This document shows positions 56,186 through 64,000 of a stretch of DNA of 64,000 bases, in pieces. Both the position numbers and the translations under genes were made by a program. The DNA is taken from assembly GCA_033964015.1 (NCBI GenBank), contig CM066912.1, forward strand, positions 27,279,532 to 27,343,531, written 5' to 3'. The notes below the pieces were generated by a model, which made no database searches, was not told where the DNA came from, and was given only the letters and a program-made list of their open reading frames with translations. The DNA comes from Scolanthus callimorphus. Taxonomy: Eukaryota; Cnidaria; Anthozoa; Actiniaria; Edwardsiidae. Each line of letters opens with the position of its first letter. Positions within the stretch are counted from its first letter, which is position 1.

Positions 56186-56680
56186 CTAGTACTTCTTAGT
56201 CAGACAATACCGGGTTACAAAATAGTGACCCGACATTGAGACATACAGATTGACATTTACTGCTTTCACACTAGCAATGCAAACATGCTTCATTAGATTT
56301 CCACTTGGGAAAGTAGTTACAGTTTTAAGGAATTTCAATAAATTGAAGAAGAGGTTTTGCTCAGCCTCCATGTTGTCGGCCAGAGAAATACCTCCAGTCA
56401 CAAAGAAGGCATCTGCTCCTATCGAAAGATTTAAAAAAGATAATGCGAAAAGTGCATGAAAACGTTTTTGAAATTCGTATTTGTTTAGAGCTTGGCATGC
56501 GCCTTGCAGTTGGCCACATTTGTGCTGCCGGGGAACGAACGGTTTTATCGAGTATTCCGCGAGAGAAGGTGCTTTTAAAGTTTCATGATGTCCACATGAT
56601 AGGAGGGAGAGAGAACAGCAAATACCGGCTACAAAAGCATTTCTAGCTTCTATCTCAATATAATTCATACCTGGATGCAT
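56186..56680 (-). CDS. Unrecognised 164-codon open frame
   Basis: Starts ATG CAT CCA GGT and ends at TAA. I recognise no family, signal peptide or repeat. The frame has no introns and lies among repeats, with a conserved-looking neighbour absent. It may be chance, or a decayed gene; evidence for coding is only its length. Confidence 0.2.
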   Translation of the reverse strand: MHPGMNYIEIEARNAFVAGICCSLSLLSCGHHETLKAPSLAEYSIKPFVPRQHKCGQLQGACQALNKYEFQKRFHALFALSFLNLSIGADAFFVTGGISLADNMEAEQNLFFNLLKFLKTVTTFPSGNLMKHVCIASVKAVNVNLYVSMSGHYFVTRYCLTKKY

Positions 56681-57902
56681 AAACTTAATTTCATACCCCT
56701 CAAGCGGTTTTAAGCGACCAAAAGCGCCAGGTGCACGCTCTAAAACGTGTTACAATGTTTCATTGCTAGTTTTCATTGCTAGAACTTAGAATTGACTTGA
56801 CAACGACACATAGGTTATCAAAAGGTTACAAAAGGCAAACAATTGTGTCCAAACTAAGACGACAGACAGACGGACAGACAGCTTAGTAGTATTCAATACT
56901 GACTATTGTACCACAGAAGCTATAGCCAATCAGAATATAGGAGGGCCGTTGTATATTCATCGGTATTCCCCTTCAAAACAGCTGATACGATTTTCTAAAT
57001 TTCCGCTCTGTTCTTATATACTGCAGCATGGTATAAAATAGTTATACAATGCTTTCTCGTGGCGTAGGCTTGGGATATCTCACTTGCCACGTGTATTCAT
57101 TTGCGCACATACTAATCTAAATGCTCCGTGATCGGCGGGGGAACCGATTTTGAAATGAGGTGGGGCTCATTAGGGACAATGTGCATATCATTAGAAAATA
57201 CAAGGTGGCGCGTGGTATATGCAGGTTATGGCAGGTGAAATCATTGTGTATATACTAGTTATACAATTCTTTCGAGTTGCATACTGCAGAATATCCCACG
57301 CGTCACTTGTATTTTCTGGTAAACACACGAGCCTTTTTTAGGTGCGTTTGTATGCTAAGAAAATACAAGAGGCACGCGTAAATGCTTGCAACATGTAATT
57401 TTTCTAAGTGTGAATCTAGCTTGAAATTGTCGATGCGAAATTAAGCGCCATGCAAAAAGCGCAATATAAGCATGAACAAAATCAAGGCATTGTAGTGATT
57501 TAGAAGAATTTGGTAATCTCTTGAAATCAAATTGTAGTGGCATTGAGAGTGTTTAGTTGTTGATCAATTGAAGTTCAAAAGAGCTGAGCTCTTCAAATGC
57601 CGTCGCGCTCACGTTTCGATTAAATTGTCCACCATTTTTATTGTTTGTTTTAAAGAACTCGGAGTTCTTCGTAATTAGGTAGTTAAGTGCATAGCTGGTT
57701 TGAATAGTTCTTGTTTGTTTGCATGTACATTGCGTGTGCTTTGTTCTTAATGTTTTTTTTTGTGTCTGGCGCAGCCGAAGCCCTAATTCCGGGATCACAG
57801 CAGGGCGTCAGCAAAATCGACTCACGTCGCAGAAAAAGAAACTTGCTGCGGTTTCCATAATTCTTCGAACTCTGCACCGACTAATTAATTGCGTTTTCAA
57901 AG

Positions 57903-58121
57903 TAGACTGCTTATCGTCCCTTCTTTCACGAACTTCCGTGAAAACGAGCGCGTGAAAAAACGAGCACGTGGAAAAAAAGAGCGCCGATGGCTTGAAGTAC
58001 CGAAGACACGCCATCGTCGCGCCTTGGGCGCTCCTCTGGGCGCCTTGGGCGCTCCTCCCCTCCTCTTTTCACGCGCTATTTTTCGCTGACGTTCGCCAAA
58101 GACGGGACTGCAAGCAGTCTA
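57903..58121. mobile_element. TAGACTGCTTGCAG MITE family, diverged copy
   Basis: Left TAGACTGCTTATCGTCCCTT, right GGGACTGCAAGCAGTCTA. Inside are ACGAGC(G/A)CGTG motifs and a TTGGGCGCTCCTC repeat. I see no clear target duplication. Confidence 0.65.
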
Positions 58122-58166
58122 TTTCATTGCGTTCCCTGAATCAAACGTCGAAATAGCCTGCTTGCA

Positions 58167-58368
58167 GGCGGTACTGGGTGTTTTTATCGTGGAAAACCCG
58201 GTCCGTTCGATGATCGGGCGCCTTTCCTTTCCTCCTCCCCCCTCCCCTTCGCCCGATTTTTGCGCTCGCCCCCGGGACCGCGCGCCTCAAAAATCCAAGA
58301 TGGCGCCCGAACAGCGAACGGACCGGGTTTTCCGCGATAAAAACACCCAGTACCCGCCCAGTACAATC
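58167..58368. mobile_element. Foldback MITE (TACTGGGTGTTTTTATCG ends)
   Basis: Arms TACTGGGTGTTTTTATCG / CGATAAAAACACCCAGTA, then GAAAACCCGGTCCGTTCG / CGGACCGGGTTTTCC. The core carries TCCAAGATGGCGCC, a YY1-type motif. Confidence 0.75.
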
Positions 58369-58411
58369 CGGTAGCTTTTGCCAAACCTCTGAGTGATGTA
58401 TGTGGCTGCTA

Positions 58412-58651
58412 AGGGGTGGACCATTAGAAATTGGGGGAGGGGGGGTGGCAATTTTTTTGCGCATGAATTTTTTTTTTCGGGGATCAGGTTGTGCAAGAAT
58501 TTTTTTTCGGAATTTATATCATGTATTTTACTAGCTTGGATCTCTGCAAGATTTTTTTTTGGAAGGACTGGCCTTGCTCGAATTCTTTTTTGGGAAAAGC
58601 CACCCCCCCCCCCCCCCCCTCCCCTCCCCCAATTTCTAATGGTCCACCCCT
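58412..58651. mobile_element. GGGGTGGACCATTAGAAATT foldback element
   Basis: Ends AGGGGTGGACCATTAGAAAT and ATTTCTAATGGTCCACCCCT, each followed inward by G or C runs. The design matches the GGCCGACCATTT family at 14.7 and 52.9 kb, with different ends. Confidence 0.78.
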
Positions 58652-60134
58652 AAGGGTTGTAGTATTCCGATGGAAGGAATTAAGCTGGGAATCACGGTTT
58701 GAATGTTCGGTTCCGAGTTCGCAAGAATTAATTATGAACACTGTAGTAACTCCCAAGTATTGACATTTGACAGCATGGAATGTGTTTTCGCACATTTTGC
58801 CTGCGCAATTTGTTTCAGTGGAAACTAACAGCGCTGCGCACAGATTCTAAAATTTTATCACGAGACTCAGACAAACAGTTCCTCTGAAATCCCATTCAGA
58901 AGGATCGCGCGCGAAATTTGAGCCAGGGTAGGAGTACATACAAGCTCTGCTATAATGAGTGGAAGTACCAATTTACCAATTCATTTTGTATCGTTCTTTA
59001 AAGAGAATACAGAGAAAATGGGAGAAACGTATATTTGCTGGTCTGAATTTTAATGAGTGTGACGTGATCTGTGCGCAGCGCTGTTGCACGGACTTTAAAA
59101 TTCTTTTTTAGTCCTCGTAGCAGATGCAAATAATGCTTTCTATTTTACCTAATGTTTCAGTGGGCGACTCTGCCTCGGAACATGGCTTGCAAACACAATT
59201 AACGTGTCGCATTAAATTTTGGTCAGAGTTTATTATCACGTGACCTTTTTCCATTCTCTTATCCAGAGTACCCAGGCCCTTCTCTCTCTCCCGCGAAGTG
59301 TGGAGCCGAGGAACTCTGGGTACGAGTGAGTTCGTTTCCACTAACAACTTAATAGTTAGCTCAATATCGAGTCTTTTCTGGGGACATTTATTTCGTGTTT
59401 AGCGGAGAATATGAGTTGAATAAAATCGACAAAAATTTAGTGCTACACGAAAGTTTGCAAACAGCATTAAGTTCTATTTATATAAAAATGTGTGGGATAA
59501 GTATGTAAGTTTAGTCAGATAGTCAAAATATATACGCGTTTTTAAATACAAATAATACCACTTAGTGGCTAGGAATAGTTTTCAGCAGAAACATATAACT
59601 CACTTATATGTTTCTGTTTCCAGTTAAACAATAATAATAGTTTTTAGTGTAGAATACGTTACGTTTTTAACAGCCGGTCTCTGCAAGTTTCATTTTGAAC
59701 AGCCAGTCTCAGTAATGAGTTGCATTGTTTGCGAGGAAAATAAAATGAGAGAAAATCAAAATTATCCAGCCCGATCTGCTGGTTTGGGATACAGATGCAA
59801 TACTTGTAGGTTCAATATGATTTTGTACGTGGAGAATGGAATTTGTTTGGATAATTTAACTTTGTAAAGAAAACAGCTAAAATAGATATGGCTGTTCTTT
59901 TGGTTGAAGGGACTTGATGAACTAGAGATGGTTGTCTTGTCGGATGTAAAGGGGCGTAGCTAGGGGGCGGGTCCTAGGGTGCATGTAACCCGAATTTTGT
60001 AACATTAATTAGAAAATAACACCTATGTTGTATTGTGAATGTGCGCATTCTGATTGGTTAAAAAGCGTGTTTGTAAGAGACCTGAGAAACACGATTGTCA
60101 CGCAACGCTATCGCGCGTGTGTATGTTATTTTCT

Positions 60135-60327
60135 AAAAGCAATAAAAATACTTTCTGCGTGCTCTCTGGTTTCTTACAAACACCCGGGGAATGTTGGTCG
60201 AACTGATAAAACTTGAAAGACACTCGCCTTCGGCTCGTGTCTTTCAAGTTTTGATCAGTTCTCCCAACATCCCCCTCGTGTTTGTAAGAAAGCAGAGAGC
60301 ACGCGGAAAGTACTTTTATTGCTTAAA
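60135..60327. mobile_element. ~190-bp hairpin with a CTTCGG loop
   Basis: Arms of about 90 bp, from AAAAGCAATAAAAATACTTT through AAACTTGAAAGACAC to its complement; the tip reads CTCGCCTTCGGCTCGTG. Confidence 0.8.
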
Positions 60328-60382
60328 GAAAAATCGAAAAAATGGTCAGGGTCACATACATTTTCGAACGTTGAGACCCCCT

Positions 60383-60530
60383 TTAGGGGCGGATCCAGGA
60401 AATTTCTAAAAGGGGAGGCCGAGGGCGCATAGTGATAATATAGGGACCAAAAATTGCAAATTTCCAATCTGTTGAGATACATGGGAAAATCTCCCGAAAA
60501 AGGGGGGCGGCGCCCCCCTCGCCCCTCCTA
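60383..60530. repeat. AGGGGCGGATCCAGGA repeat, copy
   Basis: Shares GGGCGGATCCAGGAA, GCGCATA(G/C)TGA, AATTTCC and ATGGGAAAATCTCCCGA with 19706-19860. Confidence 0.55.
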
Positions 60531-60987
60531 ATGGTCTGTCCCTTAGAAATGGTGAAAATAGGCTAGTTGTAAAAATGTGAAAAGAGGTTGGAACTACAGG
60601 TAAATCCCTACAATTTAACTCCAACCTTCTTTTCAGCCGTCTCACACGTTAATAATATGCTAGTTAAATTCGTAACGAGTGAATAAAGAAACATAAATAA
60701 TCCTAGCTAGCCCTGGTGTATTTGGGGTAGCTAGATAGATAAACATATTCTATATACACATATCTTTATGTAACCTGTGCAAGAGGAATAAAATGTAGCC
60801 AAGCTAATTGAAATGTCGTTTCTTTCTTTCAAACTTTGAGCAGGGATCAAAGGGTGATGAGAGTCGACTATCATTAACTCTCCCATACTCTCATTGGGTT
60901 GTAGTCAAACGGTGAATACTCTCGGCAACCAAGAGTTCATAAATAAGAGTGAACAACTCCGATACAGTATTCGTGAGAGATCCTTTG

Positions 60988-61243
60988 TACAGACCTAGTT
61001 ATTTTTAGAACTGTTTTTCTCGCTGAATTATAATGCTATTGTTTTTGTAGCCAATCAAGTTCATTTCATCGGTAGCTCATTAAAACATTGGTTTTACAAC
61101 CGCTCAACCGATACGCACTCTCTTGCAAAACTGCATTCTTTAATTAGGAGTATTGTTTTCTGCCTTTGTTGTTCTTTGTGCGTGACCTTAGGGATATGTA
61201 AAGAAGACTAAGTACCAATCTAAAAATAACTAGGTCTGTCTAA
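60988..61243. mobile_element. MITE with CAGACCTAGTTATTTTTAGA ends
   Basis: Inverted ends CAGACCTAGTTATTTTTAGA (about 60992) and TCTAAAAATAACTAGGTCTG (about 61218-61237). The interior is unremarkable. Confidence 0.75.
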
Positions 61244-61334
61244 AGGTTCTCTTACGCCCTATTATCATGATGTACACTCTTATTTATGTACTCTTGTAGC
61301 AGCTCCATACTTGCCAACTCTCAAGGTTTCCCGG

Positions 61335-61475
61335 GAGTTGGTAAGAGTTCCTACTTGGTCGTGGCTAGATGGGATAAATACATACATAACATACATAAAG
61401 TAAATAAAACTTTATGTATGTTATGTATGTATGTATCCCATCTAGCCACGACCAAGTAGGAACTCTTACCGACTC
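61335..61475. repeat. 141-bp near-perfect hairpin
   Basis: Arms of 67 bp with about two mismatches and a 7-nt loop (AAATAAA). They begin GAGTTGGTAAGAGTTCC and end GGAACTCTTACCGACTC. TATGTATG repeats are next to the loop. Confidence 0.9.
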
Positions 61476-61859
61476 TTCTCGCCGTTTGATCCTCCCCTGT
61501 AGCTGAGCCATGACTTCACTTCTAGTCTCCTGCGCAGGATAGGGTAGAGCATGGGCATCCTGTGGCAGTTTCACCTTCCACAGTCTCCCGGTTCACAGGA
61601 ATCCCGTTTCTCTTACTCTAATTTCCTTTCTACTACTTGTGAGTTACATCTACTACACCTTCCATGCAGCCACCGCCCAGCCTCCCATTTTATACTCCCA
61701 CCGGCTGTACGCAGGCATTGCATCCATCTATTCCTGGAGGGAGGGGGAGTATAAAATACCAACTATACTTCTTCGTTGCGTGGCTTAAAAAGCATCAATT
61801 TCAGTCACAAAATCAACATCTAAAATAGACTCTTCAACTCCTGTGCACATGGCGGCAAT

Positions 61860-61965
61860 CGATTTTTCTTGCAACTCGCAACGCAACGATGACAACTTAA
61901 AAATCATTGCGAGTTGCCGCGGGATGTTATTACGCGCTCGCAATACTTTTTGCAACTTGCAATGC
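61860..61965. repeat. GCAACTCGCAACGCAACG palindromic repeat
   Basis: CTTGCAACTCGCAACGCAAC and inverted CATTGCGAGTTGC. A second palindromic copy lies at about 62440-62505 (GCAACTCGCAACGCAACG...TGCGTTGCGAGTTGCAAG). Confidence 0.6.
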
Positions 61966-62034
61966 GCCCGCATGGAAAATGATAACTTACAGCGGCACCA
62001 TCAAAATCAAAGCGCGCGGATTGGTTCATACATA

Positions 62035-62363
62035 TAGAGGATATTACACGGTGGCGCGAACATATGAGTTTTATTTTCGAGTGGCAAAAACAATATTTTA
62101 CGAATGAGCGCAGCAAATGAGTAAAATATTGTTTTTGACACGAGAAAATAAAACTCATATCTTCAAGCCACCGGTGTAATTTTCTTTTTACTATATAGAC
62201 AAACCAGAAAAAAATATTCCAAATTGATTTCCAAGCACTTTTGTTTCGACCGATATCCTTACTAGTGAGGATATGGAAAATACGTCACTCAGGTCCCGGA
62301 TGTAGCTTCGTATGAGATCTACGAGTGGCGTATTTCCCATAAAACACTCGTGTCTATATAATA
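62035..62363 (+). repeat. Dispersed GGATATTACACGGTGGCGCG element, copy 2
   Basis: Direct, closely similar copy of 43630-43975; about 20 bp of the region near GGAGCCTCCTGGATG is missing here. Confidence 0.8.
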
Positions 62364-62639
62364 AAGGAAAACATTGCGCGATGTCACTACACGTAGACTA
62401 CACTTGTCTCGCAACGTTGCGAAAACTTAGAGCTAGCTCGGTTCCACATTTTCTGCAACTCGCAACGCAACGTTCGTTTTTTGCGTTGCGAGTTGCAAGA
62501 AAAATTGCTTCGTGTAGCATGGCCTTATAATAGAGTAAATGAAGGCTCCTGTTGATTCCGTTATCACGCTTTCCCATTTTTGCCACAGGCAACCCAGGCC
62601 AAGAAAGGGATTACATACCCACGGAGACTGGTAACTAAT

Positions 62640-62665
62640 TGCGAAGGCGCCATCTTGTTTTTCGA
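62640..62665 (+). promoter_or_regulatory. Possible NDUFB2 promoter motif
   Basis: GGCGCCATCTTG at about 62646-62657 is the reverse complement of a YY1-type motif (CAAGATGGCGCC), about 215 bp upstream of the first NDUFB2 ATG. It resembles the motif at the MTCH2/COPS4 promoter. Function is inferred. Confidence 0.3.
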
Positions 62666-62869
62666 GTCAGAAGGAAAAAAAGAGAGCTTTTTCCTGGGAA
62701 TATTGAAGAGTATTGGCCACAAAATCAAGGATCTAGGCCCTGGAATTACTCTTGCATCTATTCATAGCAGTATTTTATGAGGTAACTTCAAGTTTATTGC
62801 CTGCAAATCTTAACTTGCAGTTACACACTTCGTCGACATCTCAAACACTACAAACAACTCTTAATCGAA

Positions 62870-63019
62870 ATGGTTGACCTTTTTGCAGTTGTAAAAATGT
62901 TTAATGCAGTACGAGTCAGCCAACCTAAGAAGATCTACGTCTTTTGGTCCAAATTTCTGGGAGCGTCGATGTGGTTTTGGGTTATGTGGAGACTGAAACA
63001 TGACTGGCCAGATGTTGTG
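62870..63019 (+). CDS. NDUFB2: NADH dehydrogenase 1 beta subcomplex subunit 2, partial (runs off the right edge)
   Basis: NDUFB2 is a small single-helix accessory subunit of respiratory complex I in the inner mitochondrial membrane. The exon encodes KIYVFWSKFLG and MWFWVMWRLKHDWPDVV, matching human [29 protein letters not shown], then donor GTAAGA at the equivalent of the human V-L-G junction (phase 0). The transmembrane helix is the tryptophan-rich part. The start is uncertain: ATG 62870 (MVDLFAVV) is open, but TTTTTGCAG at 62880-62888 could instead be an acceptor, placing the start in an upstream exon. The conserved GHFPYPD...DEELG part is not found before 64000. Confidence 0.78.
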
Positions 63020-63204
63020 GTAAGAAGAGGGGACATTTTATTTTTGTGTAGCCGATGGATAAATTGAAAGCTTGCCTGCTAGCAGGGCTACTTCTGTCCT
63101 TGCTTTGTGTTTTGAAGAGGCTACGTTTGTAAATTTGGAAAACACAAGAAAGCAGAATAGAAAAGGCTTTTTTGTTTTTAAAATATTACTCTCCTTTAAT
63201 ATAG

Positions 63205-63465
63205 TTCCCGGGGTTACTCCTTATATTCGGATGGTAGGTATGACCATCATATTTTTTAGGGGTTAAAGTCGGTGATCTGGTATATTTTTTAGGGGTTTTC
63301 TGAACGAAAACAGTAGGCTGAAGAAAATATGGTATTTTTTAGGGGTTCTTCGAACTAAAACGGTATGCTGAGGTGTTAGGATCAAGGAATATTTTTTAGG
63401 GTGGAAATTTTGGCTTCACAACGGTCATCCCTACCATTTTAACCTTCAAGTACCCCCACCCCCCC
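63205..63465 (-). mobile_element. CCCTAAAAAATAC element, copy C (shortened)
   Basis: ATATTTTTTAGGGGTT repeats, CGGTGATCTGGTAT and CAACGGTCATCCCTACCATT, ending in a C run. Same orientation as copy B but lacking its middle part. It lies in the NDUFB2 intron. Confidence 0.7.
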
Positions 63466-63865
63466 TCTCCCCAGGATATAGTCACTATTATTATTTAGCT
63501 TTGAGAGCCTGAAAGGTTTGACAAAGCCATTTTAATGGGACACATCAGCTCCTAATTATTTTGCAAACTTTACACCAACTAATTAACTGTGTCTTCAAAG
63601 ACAACCATGTGGTTGGGTGATTGATGCAGAACATGTGCAAAGGTGAAAGGTTTACTCTAAATACATTACAATGCCTGGCCACTTGATGCAAATGTACACA
63701 AAGACTCCTGCAGATAATTTGTCCTATAAAATTGTATACAAATCTTAATCTTATGTTGTCTTATGCCTGAGCTATGTGCATTGTATGTTCTTAAGTTTTT
63801 GGCAAATCTCATCTTCAACATTCTTATCAATGTGGTTCTTCCAAAAAAGTGTGTGTTTATACAAT

Positions 63866-64000
63866 ACCCTGCAAGCAAAGGTTTCTTTCAGTCTTTTATT
63901 GGCTGGCAAAGTTGTTTGTGTGTCTGGTACATGTATTTTGATGCAAACAACTTTGCTAGCTAATAAAAGACTGACAGAAAGAAACCTCTGCTGGCAGGGT
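63866..64000. mobile_element. Foldback element at the right edge
   Basis: ACCCTGC at 63866 and GGCAGGGT at 64000, with AGGTTTCTTTC, AGTCTTTTATT and AACTTTGC(T/C)AGC inverted between the arms; 55-bp arms and a ~25-bp loop. It may extend past the window. Confidence 0.8.

Larger units (their letters stand above)
54542..62869. other. Intergenic region between the AhR-like gene and NDUFB2
   Basis: Apart from AhR-like 3' UTR sequence of unknown length, I see no convincing gene. The longest frame is 164 codons on the minus strand (56186-56680) with no known domain. A (GA)n microsatellite is at 56096-56120. The rest is mostly the foldback elements listed. Confidence 0.5.

Noticed and set aside
58300..58315. 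CAAGATGGCGCC, a promoter-type YY1 motif
   Set aside because: It lies in the loop of a foldback element (58167-58368) and not next to any gene start.
62588..62778. Open frame after a good acceptor (TTTTTGCCACAG), possibly an NDUFB2 exon
   Set aside because: No homology, ends in a stop, and no phase-compatible link to 62889; it may be 5' UTR.

Overview
The window looks like nuclear DNA from a marine invertebrate, most likely a cnidarian and probably an anthozoan (coral or anemone). Genes are intron-rich with short, well-conserved exons that match human proteins closely. Intergenic and intronic DNA is AT-rich and full of small foldback transposons, often built around runs of G or C. No prokaryotic gene organisation is visible. 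The taxon is an inference; I cannot run a search.

Layout: (1) 1-5963, minus strand: the 5' half of a mitochondrial carrier homologue, MTCH2. Five exons give about 123 residues, and the gene continues past the left edge. (2) 5964-6231: a short divergent promoter of 268 bp between two start codons. (3) 6232-15040, plus strand: a complete COP9 signalosome subunit 4 gene, COPS4. Its ten exons splice in frame to 402 residues, and intron 4 starts with GC. (4) 15041-24617: intergenic DNA with a 120-bp tandem array, a 125-bp duplication, a tRNA-derived SINE and a long polypyrimidine tract. (5) 24618-54541, plus strand: a bHLH-PAS gene of the aryl hydrocarbon receptor (AhR) family. It has a 16.4-kb first intron and a 1.39-kb last exon. 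The bHLH and PAS-A parts are clear, but no PAS-B (ligand-binding) domain follows; the C-terminus is a long low-complexity tail with two SUMO-type motifs. This is the architecture of the vertebrate AhR repressor. (6) 54542-62869: intergenic DNA packed with foldback elements, including one nested insertion with a perfect 9-bp target duplication. (7) 62870-63019, plus strand: one exon of NDUFB2 (complex I), continuing off the right edge.

The genes do not form a pathway. MTCH2 and COPS4 probably share a promoter. MTCH2 and NDUFB2 are mitochondrial, COPS4 acts on cullin-RING ligases, and the AhR-like protein is a transcription factor expected to pair with ARNT.

The most notable points are the PAS-B-less AhR-like gene, the fivefold repeat of the COPS4 exon 9 end with its splice donor, and the density of inverted-repeat elements. 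At least four successive AhR introns each carry a hairpin-forming element. Exon boundaries were read by eye from splice sites, reading phase and remembered human homologues; transcript data would settle them.
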